This document shows, piece by piece, positions 38,698 through 49,168 of a stretch of DNA of 64,000 nucleotides. Every line of letters starts with the position of its first letter. Position 1 is the stretch's first letter. The stretch is taken from contig NC_092573.1 in assembly GCF_037975245.1 (NCBI RefSeq), positions 4,029,501-4,093,500 of the forward strand, read 5' to 3'. The notes beneath the pieces were generated by a model. That model worked only from the letters and a program-made list of their open reading frames with translations, made no database searches and was not told where the DNA came from. The stretch is from Apostichopus japonicus. Taxonomy: Eukaryota > Echinodermata > Holothuroidea > Aspidochirotida > Stichopodidae. Both the position numbers and the translations under genes were made by a program.

Positions 38698-41600
38698 ATG
38701 ATGCTCAACCGTTCAGAGTATGTTACCATTGGAAATTACATCCTCTGCAACCTACTGGTTCTGATCCTCCCTGGATCAATCGGACACAAATTTAAAGTCG
38801 GAGTCGATAACCCAGGTCACATGCTTCCCCTCGGGTCCCATAGACCCCCAGAATCTCCAGGCGTTGATATTTTACCGTCAGCTCCACATCCTCAGCAATT
38901 TTACCAGAACTATGTCCGGGGTAGCCGACCTTTCCTTATAAAAGGACATGCCAAGGATATGCCTGCCTTCAAGCTCTGGAATGACAACTATTTAAAGTAA
39001 GTCTCAGTTGGATTTCCTCTATATAGAGCACTGTTTACAACAATCTAGTTTACAAATCATTTTGTTTTTTATTGTGACTGTTTGGATGTAAACCAATTCT
39101 TTCTAGGTTGTTTTATACAGGCTGGGATCTTCATTTGCTCAATGATGAAATAAATGTTAGATGAATAAAATGTTAAGGATGTAACAAATACAAAAGTTTT
39201 ACTAAAGCCCAAAGCTCACATTCCATTGGCTATCCCCATTGTGTACAGCCCAAAAGTACTTAACAACCATTTTGTTTTTTATTGTGACTGTTTGGAAGTA
39301 AACTAATTCTTTCTAGGTTGTTTTATACAGGCTGGGATCTTCATTTGCTCAATGATGAAAGAAATGTTAGATGAATAAAATGTTAAGGATGTAACAAAAT
39401 ACACAAGTTTAACTAAAGCCCAAAGCTCACATTCCATTGGCTATCCCCATTGTGTAGAGCCCAAAAGTACTTCTTCAGCTGTACCTGAGTTCATACCATT
39501 CTTGCACTGCATGCCAGTAAAAACACATTCCATTCCTTTGTGATGCACAAAGATTTGGTGGTATTGTCTTATTGTATGCCACCTGGGCAGTATTAGCAGG
39601 CTGTCAGATGTAACTAGGAGGTGGAGAAACTGTTCTTAAATAGAGAATAATGAGATTTATGCTTGAAGCCTACAGATGAGGGTGAGTTGCCTTCTTGCAA
39701 ATGACCACTGTTTACTTTGTAAGTTTACTTACTGGCTGGAGTTTAATGTAATTTTTTAGTTTTTGTTTGTTTTCTTGTGGTGTTATATAGTTTAAGTTCT
39801 CCTATTTGATTTTTTTGTTGGCACCAGATCTAAGTATGGTCACCTCAGTGTAGATGTAGAACAAGGAAAGAAGGAAAACAGATCGAAGAGCCTCTGGACG
39901 ATGCCATTGAAAGAATTCCTCAACCAGTACAATGACAGTGACATCTACATGGTAAACAGCCTTCCCAAGCAAATGATGGGTATGCACTTGATCATGCTTC
40001 GTCTTCGTAATGTTAATCAGTTGATGGAGCTCTGTTTTGTTGCAAGTACCTCTCAGACCATATGTCTGAGCTGTACATTGTGTTGCATGACATTCTGTTG
40101 GATGCATTTACTAACAGTGTCTCTGACAGGCTTCCAATATATGGGATGCCTGTTAACAGTGTAACCTGGAAGCTTAAATGGAGCCAGTGAAATGTTGCAG
40201 GGAGACAAATTGCGGTAAAATAATTGGGAGGCTGTTTTTCTATTAACCTAGAGCCCCCCACACACACTCCCCCCAATTTGCATCCACTGTTTTGTTTCAC
40301 ATCACTAAGTAAAGACCACATTATAGATTTCATGAAAACTTTGATTAATTTTTGGAAAACTAAAATTGGATGGCTAATGGGCTGTGTAACATTATGTTAC
40401 AAATATCTGTTTTTCATTTGTTTTATGTTGCAGGTGATGTATGGATCATTAAGAGTTTGCTATGTGGTGGTTTCCTTGACAACCTGATGGATGCAGTTTC
40501 CTGGTTCAGCAGTGGTGGTACCAATTCAACATTTCACTTTGATGCTTTAGATAATATTAATTGTCTCCTTGATGGGACAAAACAGCTAGTCTTAGTACCA
40601 AGGGTAAGAAGTTCTCCATGGCACACTTTAAGTTTACTCATATTACTGTATGTTGACATGTTTTAGTCTGAAATAGCCATGTGTTTGTTGATTTGAATAT
40701 CTTGAAAGATTTATTGTTTTGCTGAAATTATTTGTAATTTAATAGTAGCTTATTTGACCCCCATCATATGGAGTTAGAGACAAATTTGTCAGAGAAACAA
40801 ATTTGTCAGCTAAGAGAGAAAAATTGGAAATAGTTGCCATATTTTTGGCATTTGACTTTGTGTCAGCCATAGTGCTTTCTTTACACCCAAATATTTCTCT
40901 GTAAAATCTGTGCTATAAAACCATATAATGGGATATACCTTAATGTAGCTTATAAGTAGGGGGTTCTGTGCCTGAAAATCAGGAACCGAATTACTTACTG
41001 TCTTCAGTTACTGTACAAATGCAGAACCATATTTACTCAACCAATCAAGTTTGACCATGAAAGTAAATAAGGAATCTTGCAAATATTCTTAAACATCATT
41101 GATAAACTTCATTTACTTGAAACTGTGTGTAAGCAAAGTATTGATGAATTGTAATTGATGATCTAAGCAATATTCTGGCCTTGAGATCTAATTTAAGATC
41201 TAATTTGAAGCTTCTGTATTTGTCAGCTACTTCTCTTTCTTTATAACAAAGGATTTTAATTGTTAATTTAATTGTGAATTTGATTGTTAACTGTATTTAG
41301 AACCCAGGTGCCCAAAGGACATAAAGTAGTTATTGTTTCAGTGTCATGCAGCAGGGGATTTTATTTAGTCTCGATCATGTTTTAGTCATACTCTGTTTTT
41401 TGTTGGACACTTTTTAATTTAATAATGAAACTGTGATGAGAGACACAATGCCTGACTTGATAGCATCTTGTTACTTAATGACAGACAATCGTCTTACTCA
41501 TTATTAAGTGATAACATCGCTGATCAAGATATGACCAGTGATCTTCTCTCTGAGTTTCACTACAATCCCTCAATTTTCTGTTTGAATAACTACTGTATTA

Positions 41601-44600
41601 ATTAGTGTGTTCATACAGTACTCTGTAGGAACTCTGTGAAGCATCAATACCGTATTTCTTTTCACTTATGGTTATTAGTTTAATCACTTGATTGAATAGC
41701 AATTGCAGCCCAAAGTTCCATATGCAAATTAGCTAGTTCTATGAGAAACATTTTGTGTGTGTGTGTGTAGGGTGACACTATGTTGCTGCTTCCATGTAGG
41801 CTTGTATTCACTGACCTGTTGTAATGAATTTAATGGCAATAGAAGCGACTCTGAGCCATCTGTATTCAGTTACTTTGTTGCCCTTAATTTATAACATATT
41901 TGGAAGAGTTTTTATCCGTACATGTTCCCAATTTCCCTTTTGAAGGCTTTATTAATAATTCTCAATTAGCTATTCATTTCTTCAATCCTTTCTCTACTCT
42001 TGTAGTTTCAGCCAGATGGAAGATGTACATAATGTATTGAGCGTTTCAGATACCATCACTTTTGACCGACTGGTTCCAGCGTCATTCCTAGCCATTTTCC
42101 CCCATGATAAAGTCTTATATACACACAAACACACATAATACTTAAGTGTTAATGCCCTCACCTTCATCCAGACTGGTTTCAATTTCAGCTATATTTCTTC
42201 TCCATGCAGTCATATGCAGAAGACTTGGACTTCAACGTTGCGGGAAGTTTCAGTAATGTTGATGTTGATCATGTGGACATGGTGAAGTTCCCACAGTTTG
42301 CTGACCTACCTTGGTATAGTGTTTCCATGATAGCGGGCGACTGCTTGTATATCCCCTACAGGTGAGTAATCATCGCAAGGGCGTAGGAACCGGGGGGGCT
42401 GGGGGGGCGCCAGCCCCCCCAGTGAAAAATGTGGAGGGGCGGAAGTATCATTCCGCCCCCCGCTTCGCAAGTCAGAAAACCCCTTTTTCATTTCCAAATG
42501 AGAAAAAAATCTCATTTGGAGCACCAAATTGCATCTAAGGCCTGGTGAAAATACAAAATTAAGTTTACAAAATGGAGTGGGTGTTGACGTGTGCTATATT
42601 GCACCAAATTGCATCTGAGGCTACCTGGAAATGCAAAAAGTTCCAAAGGGGAGGGGGACACCCCCTCCCCCAGGCCGGCCATCAGTCTTCAGCCCCCCAC
42701 TCAAAAGTACCTTCCTACGCCACTGAATCATCGTTAGGGGTGGTGGGTAGGTTAAATATTTTAATAGGTGGGATTTTGGCAGTCAAGCGCCCCCTCATCA
42801 TGGGTATCAATTTATGTACACATAATATGGAATTATTTTCAATTTAAGGTGTAAAAATACCTGAAAATGTTTCACACCCTACCAGATTCATGTTATTATT
42901 TTTGAGCAGTAATTTGATACTATGAAGTGTTTCCTTTCTTTCCCACAAAGTGCTGTTGGTTGATAACGTAATGCCAGTTAATCACCATAACCTTTCTTGC
43001 TTCTCTGCCTTTTGGCTAAGATCATTTGTAGCATTATCTTGATACACACCTGAAGATGATCACAGTCTTGATGCATGGGGACTGGGGTTGAGAACAGATC
43101 AGTCGTTTAGTAGTTGGTTTTTTCGTGCCCAGGGTCTTTCCTGGGTGACTTTTCTTAAAAAATGTGCCAATAGAAATGTTTTAGAGGCTGACTTTGGTAG
43201 GCATTGGAAGCTGTTTGTAATGCAAACAATTAGCCTAGCTCTTTATATATTTGGATAGTACCAGATTTGGTTGGGGGCTACCTCCCCCCCCCCTCCCGTG
43301 TAGTGCAGCCACTGCTGATCGCTGATATGTTACTCTTCATCAAGTCATTGATGTATCACATGGAACATACCTCTACAAAATGGTCCCTTTAGCGAATTCA
43401 TCATGCCAATATTAACTGATATTGAGAGTATATTGTGAGACACAAGAATGGATAAAATATTTGTGATAACTCCTCAGCCAACAAGCCCATTGATTTATAA
43501 AGCATATATCCTCAGATGGGCCCACCAAGTCCGTTCAGCCGGCAGAAATCTTGCGATTAACATCTGGTTTGCCCATCAACACACCTTCGATGACGAAGAT
43601 TGTGAACGGAAGGGAGAATTACCAGAGTTTGCTCCTCTCAGTGATTTTGAAGTGACCGAAGCGTTCGATGCACAAATGAGGTAAAGCTCTTCTTTGCAAT
43701 GAGGTCATTGCTCTTTTCAGAATGATTGTGAAGTCATTAACTCGACTGCTGTTTCATCATCGCCTGCATCTTTGTCATCTCGTTAGTCGTAGCTCTTGTT
43801 GTAGTCATCAACAATCTAACAATTTTTGCTTCATCCTCTTCCTGTCCTCATCCTTATCATCTTTGTCATCTTCTTTATCCTTCTTCTTTTCTTCACCTTT
43901 TTTTTCTTCATTGTCGTTTTCTACTTCATCCTCTTCATCTATGTCGCAGATTTTCCCCCCGTTACTCCATCCTCCTCTCCCCCCATGTATAACAATCCTC
44001 CCCCCCCCAAATTCCATCCTCCACCTTATCACCTCTTTGATTTGCAAGAGGAACGTTGTTTGAAACACAAGAAAAAATAGATTTATGGTATGAGTTAAAT
44101 ACAATCATGAATCAGTTAGTCTTCTATTACTATTTTATCACTTTTCTAGCCTTATCTTGATGCCTTCTCTATATTTTTCATTCTACCAGAGGGGAGTTGT
44201 TACATTTTGTTGATATGAGAGGTGGAGTCTTAAAAGAAAGTGACATTCCCGTTGGGGTGGATTTTTTTGGTGCTGGTGTGGAAGAACTAAAAGCCGTGAG
44301 TAGTTTTGTTTCTTGGTTATGCAAAGCTTCATTTCTGATGATATATCTTTGTTTCATGAACCAAGTTGTTACGTATAGATTATTTCATAAAATGTCAGCC
44401 GGATCTCTGCATGTCTGTTAGTATCTCTCTACTCTAGTTAATGCAAAGTAAAAATAGTCCCCTTTCAGGGTGCAATCCTATTCTTCTTATGAATTGTTGT
44501 CTTGTTAAATGGTTATGGATTCACTTCTTTTAATTACCTGTTAGATATGTCTTCTGGTTTTATTTGTATAAAATGCAGCCATTTTTCAGAAATTAGTAAA

Positions 44601-45058
44601 AACTAACTAGAAAGCAACAGAACAGCTTGATATTGTCAATTAGTGAACATCCCATTATATGTGAATGGTTTCATGTGAGAATTTTTTTCTTTATAATCCC
44701 TGACAAGAAACATAAATGAAATTGGACTTGGAGTAGTAAAAAGAATATTGTAATATTGAATTATGTAAATCTGGACTCATTCTCCTTCTACTTCCAGGTA
44801 TTTAATTTCATGGATATCGATAGAGATGGAATGGTTACCAAAGAAGAAATTCAAGACGTTGACAGAGAGGCCTTTAAAGAGATCTTGGAAGCTTTAGAAG
44901 ATGCAGATGCAACCGAATGGCAAGGAGAGGAGGAGGAGGAGGAGGAGGAGGAGGAGGAGGAGGAGGAGGAGGAGGAGGCAAATAATATTAATGACATTGA
45001 TACAGACAGTCAAACGTCGAAGAAGTCACATCTCGAGACCAATAGATCAGAGCTGTAA
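38698..45058 (+). CDS. JmjC/cupin-domain EF-hand protein, copy 2 (seven exons, 434 aa)
   Basis: CDS exons: 38698-38996, 39828-39979, 40434-40603, 42210-42361, 43516-43680, 44190-44295, 44798-45058, all in frame. Architecture matches copy 1: signal peptide, JmjC ligands H185-F-D187 and H261, EF-hand loop at residues 354-365 (DIDRDGMVTKEE), C-terminal NRSEL. Differences include two extra residues (FK) after GHK near the N-terminus. An NST glycosylation sequon starts four residues before the iron-binding histidine (copy 1 has KSV). Seven amino-acid changes fall in the short exon 6. Seventeen consecutive Glu replace EQE after the EF-hand. The reading frame is intact, so it is probably a functional paralogue; which copy is expressed is unknown. 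Confidence 0.85.
39055..39480. repeat. Tandem repeat of about 211 bp, two copies (JmjC copy 2, intron 1)
   Basis: These are the same units as at 27475-28105, starting near 39055 and 39267. One unit fewer is present than in copy 1. Confidence 0.9.
42376..42725. mobile_element. hAT-like MITE, 350 bp, in JmjC copy 2 intron 4
   Basis: AATCATCG flanks the element at 42368-42375 and 42726-42733, while copy 1 has a single AATCATCT at the empty site. The ends are inverted: CAAGGGCGTAGGAACC on the left and, on the complement, CAGTGGCGTAGGAAGG on the right. An 8-bp target duplication and CAGTG-type ends are the hAT superfamily signature. The interior is G/C-run rich and noncoding. Confidence 0.88.
44927..44977 (+). 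repeat. (GAG)17 coding microsatellite in JmjC copy 2
   Basis: Seventeen uninterrupted GAG codons encode polyglutamate after the EF-hand. The copy 1 equivalent is GAG CAG GAG, so 14 codons were gained without shifting frame. Confidence 0.95.
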
Positions 45059-47537
45059 TACCTGTTCTGTTTTTGTTACTTTCTTATTGGTAACATTTTT
45101 CAGTCTTCGATCCACAAAAATACCATTCGGTTTCGTTACTTTCTTTGAAAAAAGCTTCTACAGTAAGATTTCCTCAAGTTTTATGAATAGTGGCTTTGCA
45201 ATATTGTCATGGTAGTGAGAGTTCAGTGGCATAATTCGCTTTGTAGGGGTAGGGGTGATGGGGAAAAGAAGTTGGTACCGAGGAAGGGGGAGAGGGTTAG
45301 GCAATACAATAGCCTGTTGCAACCCATTGGCTCGTCCAGATTTGAGAGTCCTTAAGAGAGTAGATGTTATCTACTAGTTATTTCTTAATTTGACCTTTTC
45401 AGTAAAAACATTCCTTTTTAATCAACTGCCATATTCGGAAATATCTCTTGTATTATGTCTGGCAAAATACAGTCGATTAATTTAATTTTACTTCTTTTTA
45501 CAAATTTTCCGATATGTATTAGAGGCTGCAGTATGACTTGAGGCATCAGTATCATTGTAACATGGTAACATTGATATACATTTTGCCTCAGCCCAGTCAT
45601 CCAATCCTTCTTACAGGAAACAATCACGAAGTGCCTTGAATGTTGATTCTTTTGTTTCTGTATTTTTCTCTACTTTCATTAGTCTTTTGTACATTAAAAA
45701 GTCTAAACACATAATGATGTGAAAGTTTCCAACCTTAAATGAACTCCAATGACAAATGTTTCCCTCAGACAACATTTCTTTGACTGCCTTGTTTTGTAGA
45801 TTATTTTAAGCTTTGCTTTGAGTTTTGGATTTATCTGAGAGACTCTGTAAGCCACCTCATGGCACATTATAAGATTCATATAAGACTTTCAAATGTGTTG
45901 GAAATGACACCTGGTTGGAACAGATTTTTGTATACTGCTTGCATGTCATACTGCAAAACACTGGAAATGACAGTTTGAATATCTTGTTTCTAGGATTAGA
46001 TGAAGGTTGATAATGTTCATATTGTTATTAAGTACAATTGCCTTAAAGTATGGCATGAAGGCTACAGCTAAGAGTGACACTAAACATTAGAAATTTGTTC
46101 TAATTGTCTGGAAACAGTACTCTGAGTAATAGTATACATATTCATTGATTTATCTTGCTCCATACAATCTCACATTTGTTACTAGATAAAAAAGGCTGAA
46201 TGGTCTTTCATATTTGTTACTTTTCTACTTAAATCAGTTCTTATCTTGCCAGCAATCTTTAATGCCATATATTTTATACTGTTGTCAATATATAAAAGGT
46301 GATGGAAAAATGAAAATAGAGTATTTTTATTTCTTTTTGCATAAATATATCAGTTGGTCTCCTTCAATGAAAGAATTCAATGATCATTACCATTTTAATG
46401 CCAGGATCATAAGCCCCCCCCCCCCCCCGCCATCCCATCCCCACTTATTCAGGTAGTTTTCTTGTACTACTTTTGCCTTGGATTGTCTAACATCTGACTT
46501 GGTTGAAACGAAATATTACAATGCTGAATAACCTATCTACACTACATAAAGGGAAAGACTGTTCAGGCATTGAAGTACAAATGTTTATTCAGGACTGGTT
46601 GTACAAGGTACTACACTTCCCCAATGTAATTTTAATGGATCAAGACCAGACCCATCTCCCCACATGCCACCCACCCCTACCGCCCCTCTTCTTCTCAGTT
46701 CTAGTATATTTCTACATTTTCATTAATCCCTTGGTCCCTTTTCTTAGCTTTTCCACCAAGCTAAAAGCATTTGATGCCAATGATCATTTTGCATTACACT
46801 ATCTAACCTGCCTCTTCACACATAATTATACTGTAGTTATTCATATCTGGCTAGTGAAGAAGAGTGTTGGTTAAGCTGTGTGTGGTACTGCGAATGCTAC
46901 CTGCAAACCTGTATCGAGTTCAGATAATACAGCTCAATTAACGGAAACCAACCTGTCCATAGTAGAAATTGGTGTCAGAGTTCGTTTTTAGCAGCTTCAA
47001 ATGAAAGCAAAGACGTTGCCTCTTGGTTTTTTTCATGTTTTGCACAGATCGATAAAATAATGGATATTGACAGCCTGGGCACAACCACCTTTCTTGTACT
47101 GGAGTGGGGGGGGGGGGTCAGATGGTAAGTGAGGGGTATCATCTTCCCTTTAAGAAATTTCATTAAAATGGAGGATGTTTAGATGAAAATTGGTGCTATG
47201 TTTTGCAAGGTTTGAAACAATGTAACAAGTTTTCGACTGATTGGGTTATACCCCATAGGCATACACAGGCTATGTATCACGTACTGTGCACTAGGATTTA
47301 TTGTAAAATTGTCTGCCAGTGAGTGGTAGGGGGTGTGTTAAGCCCACTGATCTTATTCTGGTGGATAACCCTCACCCACCCCACCTATCTTCATCGGTCT
47401 ATGACATTAACGTAAGAATTTCCAGTGTTGCGTTGTCTCGTAGTAATGATTCGATGCAAAGTGAAGATAACAGTACGTAGTACGTACAAGCAGATAGGGA
47501 AGTGTAATTGTTATGTGAGTGTAAATCTGGTGGATTG
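45059..47537. other. 3' flank of JmjC copy 2 and intergenic DNA
   Basis: This is homologous to 33329-36246. It has several deletions in the first half and near identity in the second half. No gene is seen; short frames shared with unit 1 (for example 46503-46874) are unremarkable. Confidence 0.55.
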
Positions 47538-49073
47538 CATCGAGTTTAATAAATCTGGAGGATTTATGTCAATTGGGCGCGCGCGTACCTTGCATGGAGG
47601 GTCATTCGATGTCAACGAGTTTAATGATTCATTTACCTCAATGTTCGATGTGTTCCAGGGTGGTACCAAACTGATATTTCTCTGTAGCAGTTCGAGAATA
47701 GTGTTAGTGACTTCGTAAAAGATTTGCACCAAGACGGATCGGACATATGGCAAGCCGTTTTACCTTTTATTCGATATTTGATGATATCACCAAATATTCG
47801 GTGATATCAGCAAATAATTGTTGATATCATCAAATCATTTGATGATATCATCAAATAATTGCTGATATCAACAATTATTTGCTGATATCACCAAATAATT
47901 GTTGATATCAGCAATTCATTTGCTGATATCACCAATTCATTTGCTGATATCACCAATTCATTTGTTGATATCATCAAATAATTGCTGATATCAACAAATA
48001 ATTGCTGATATCAACAAATATTTACAGATATCAGCAATTATTTGGTGATATCAGCAAATGAATTGGTGATATCAGCAAATCATTTGATGATATCAGCAAA
48101 TCATTTAATGATATCAGCAATTCGGTTCCTCATATCACTAATTAATTAGTGATATGTCGGAATTGTTGATATCAGCAAATGATTTGCTGATATCATCAAT
48201 TCAATTGCTGATATCACCAATTCATTTGCTGATATCAGTAAATATTTGCTGATATCACCAATTCATTTGCTGATATCAGCAAATATTTGTTGATATCAGC
48301 TATTATTTATTGATATCAGCAATTATTTGGTGATATCAACAAATGAATTGGTGATATCAGCAAATGAATTGCTGATATCAGCAAATGAATTGCTGATATC
48401 AACAATTATTTGGTGATATCAGCAAATAATTGTTGATATCAGCAATTATTTGATGATATCATCAGATCATTTGATGATATCAGCAATTAATTGTTGATAT
48501 CATTAATTATTTGCTGATATCACCAAATATTTGATGATATCATCAAATATCGAATAAAAAGTAAAACGGCTTGCCATACGGACATGGGAACTAACGGCGT
48601 AAGAAGGTACTGGTACTTCAGGCCTACGAAATAGTGCTAATATGCTAACGTTAGACATGCTGGCACAGAACAAGTACAGATACATTGGGCTTGCAGCGGG
48701 AAATGTCAATGTCTGAATTGTATTTCAAGAACGATTTTTTGTCGAAAAGGATTTTTGACAACTGTGGAACTACTGATTTGGTTCACATGCAGTGCTTGAT
48801 AAATACACATCCCGCTGCAAGCCCAATGTATCTGTACTTGTTCTGTGCCAGCATGTCTAACGTCAGCATATTAGCACTATTTCGTAGGCCAGTACCTTCT
48901 TACGCCGTTAGTTTACATGTCCGATCCGTCTTAGTGCAAATCTTTCACGAAGTCACTAACACTATTCTCGAACTGCTACAGAGAAATATCAGTTTGGAAC
49001 ACATCACATGACCCTCCGTGCATGGTACGCGCGTCCAATTGACATGAATCCTCCAGATTGATTAAACTCGATG
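47538..49073. mobile_element. Foldback element, unit 2
   Basis: Same inverted arms as at 36247-38049 (CATCGAGTTTAAT at 47538, ATTAAACTCGATG ending at 49073). It lacks the family A insertion but contains the GATATC element. The end lies about 95 bp from the SNX24-like start codon. Confidence 0.8.
47746..48578. mobile_element. GATATC palindrome-array element, unit 2 (833 bp)
   Basis: It has the same ends and the same CGGACA flanks (47740-47745 and 48579-48584) as the unit 1 copy, so the insertion predates the duplication. The internal array is 204 bp longer, which is about ten extra units of roughly 20 bp. Confidence 0.85.
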
Positions 49074-49168
49074 ATGGATGGTGGCATCAGAAAGTTGGGC
49101 TGACTGTAAAAGTGAAAGGCAGGCCGACGAGAACTTCCGGAGAATCGCAGTAAGAGAAGCTGGAGAAT

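Larger units (their letters stand above)
38069..49093. repeat. Segmental duplication, unit 2 (about 11.0 kb)
   Basis: This is a direct repeat of unit 1 in the same orientation. The junction CATCAGAAA|AATAACC joins the unit end to the unit start, with about three bases of microhomology. It differs from unit 1 by a 350-bp hAT-like insertion, a longer GATATC array, two rather than three intron-1 repeats, a GAG expansion and a shorter 3' flank. Its right boundary lies about 75 bp upstream of the SNX24-like start codon. Confidence 0.95.

Noticed and set aside
44901-45215. Arginine-run open frame overlapping JmjC copy 2
   Set aside because: It is a shifted frame of the GAG expansion and JmjC exon 7; the real frame encodes the EF-hand.
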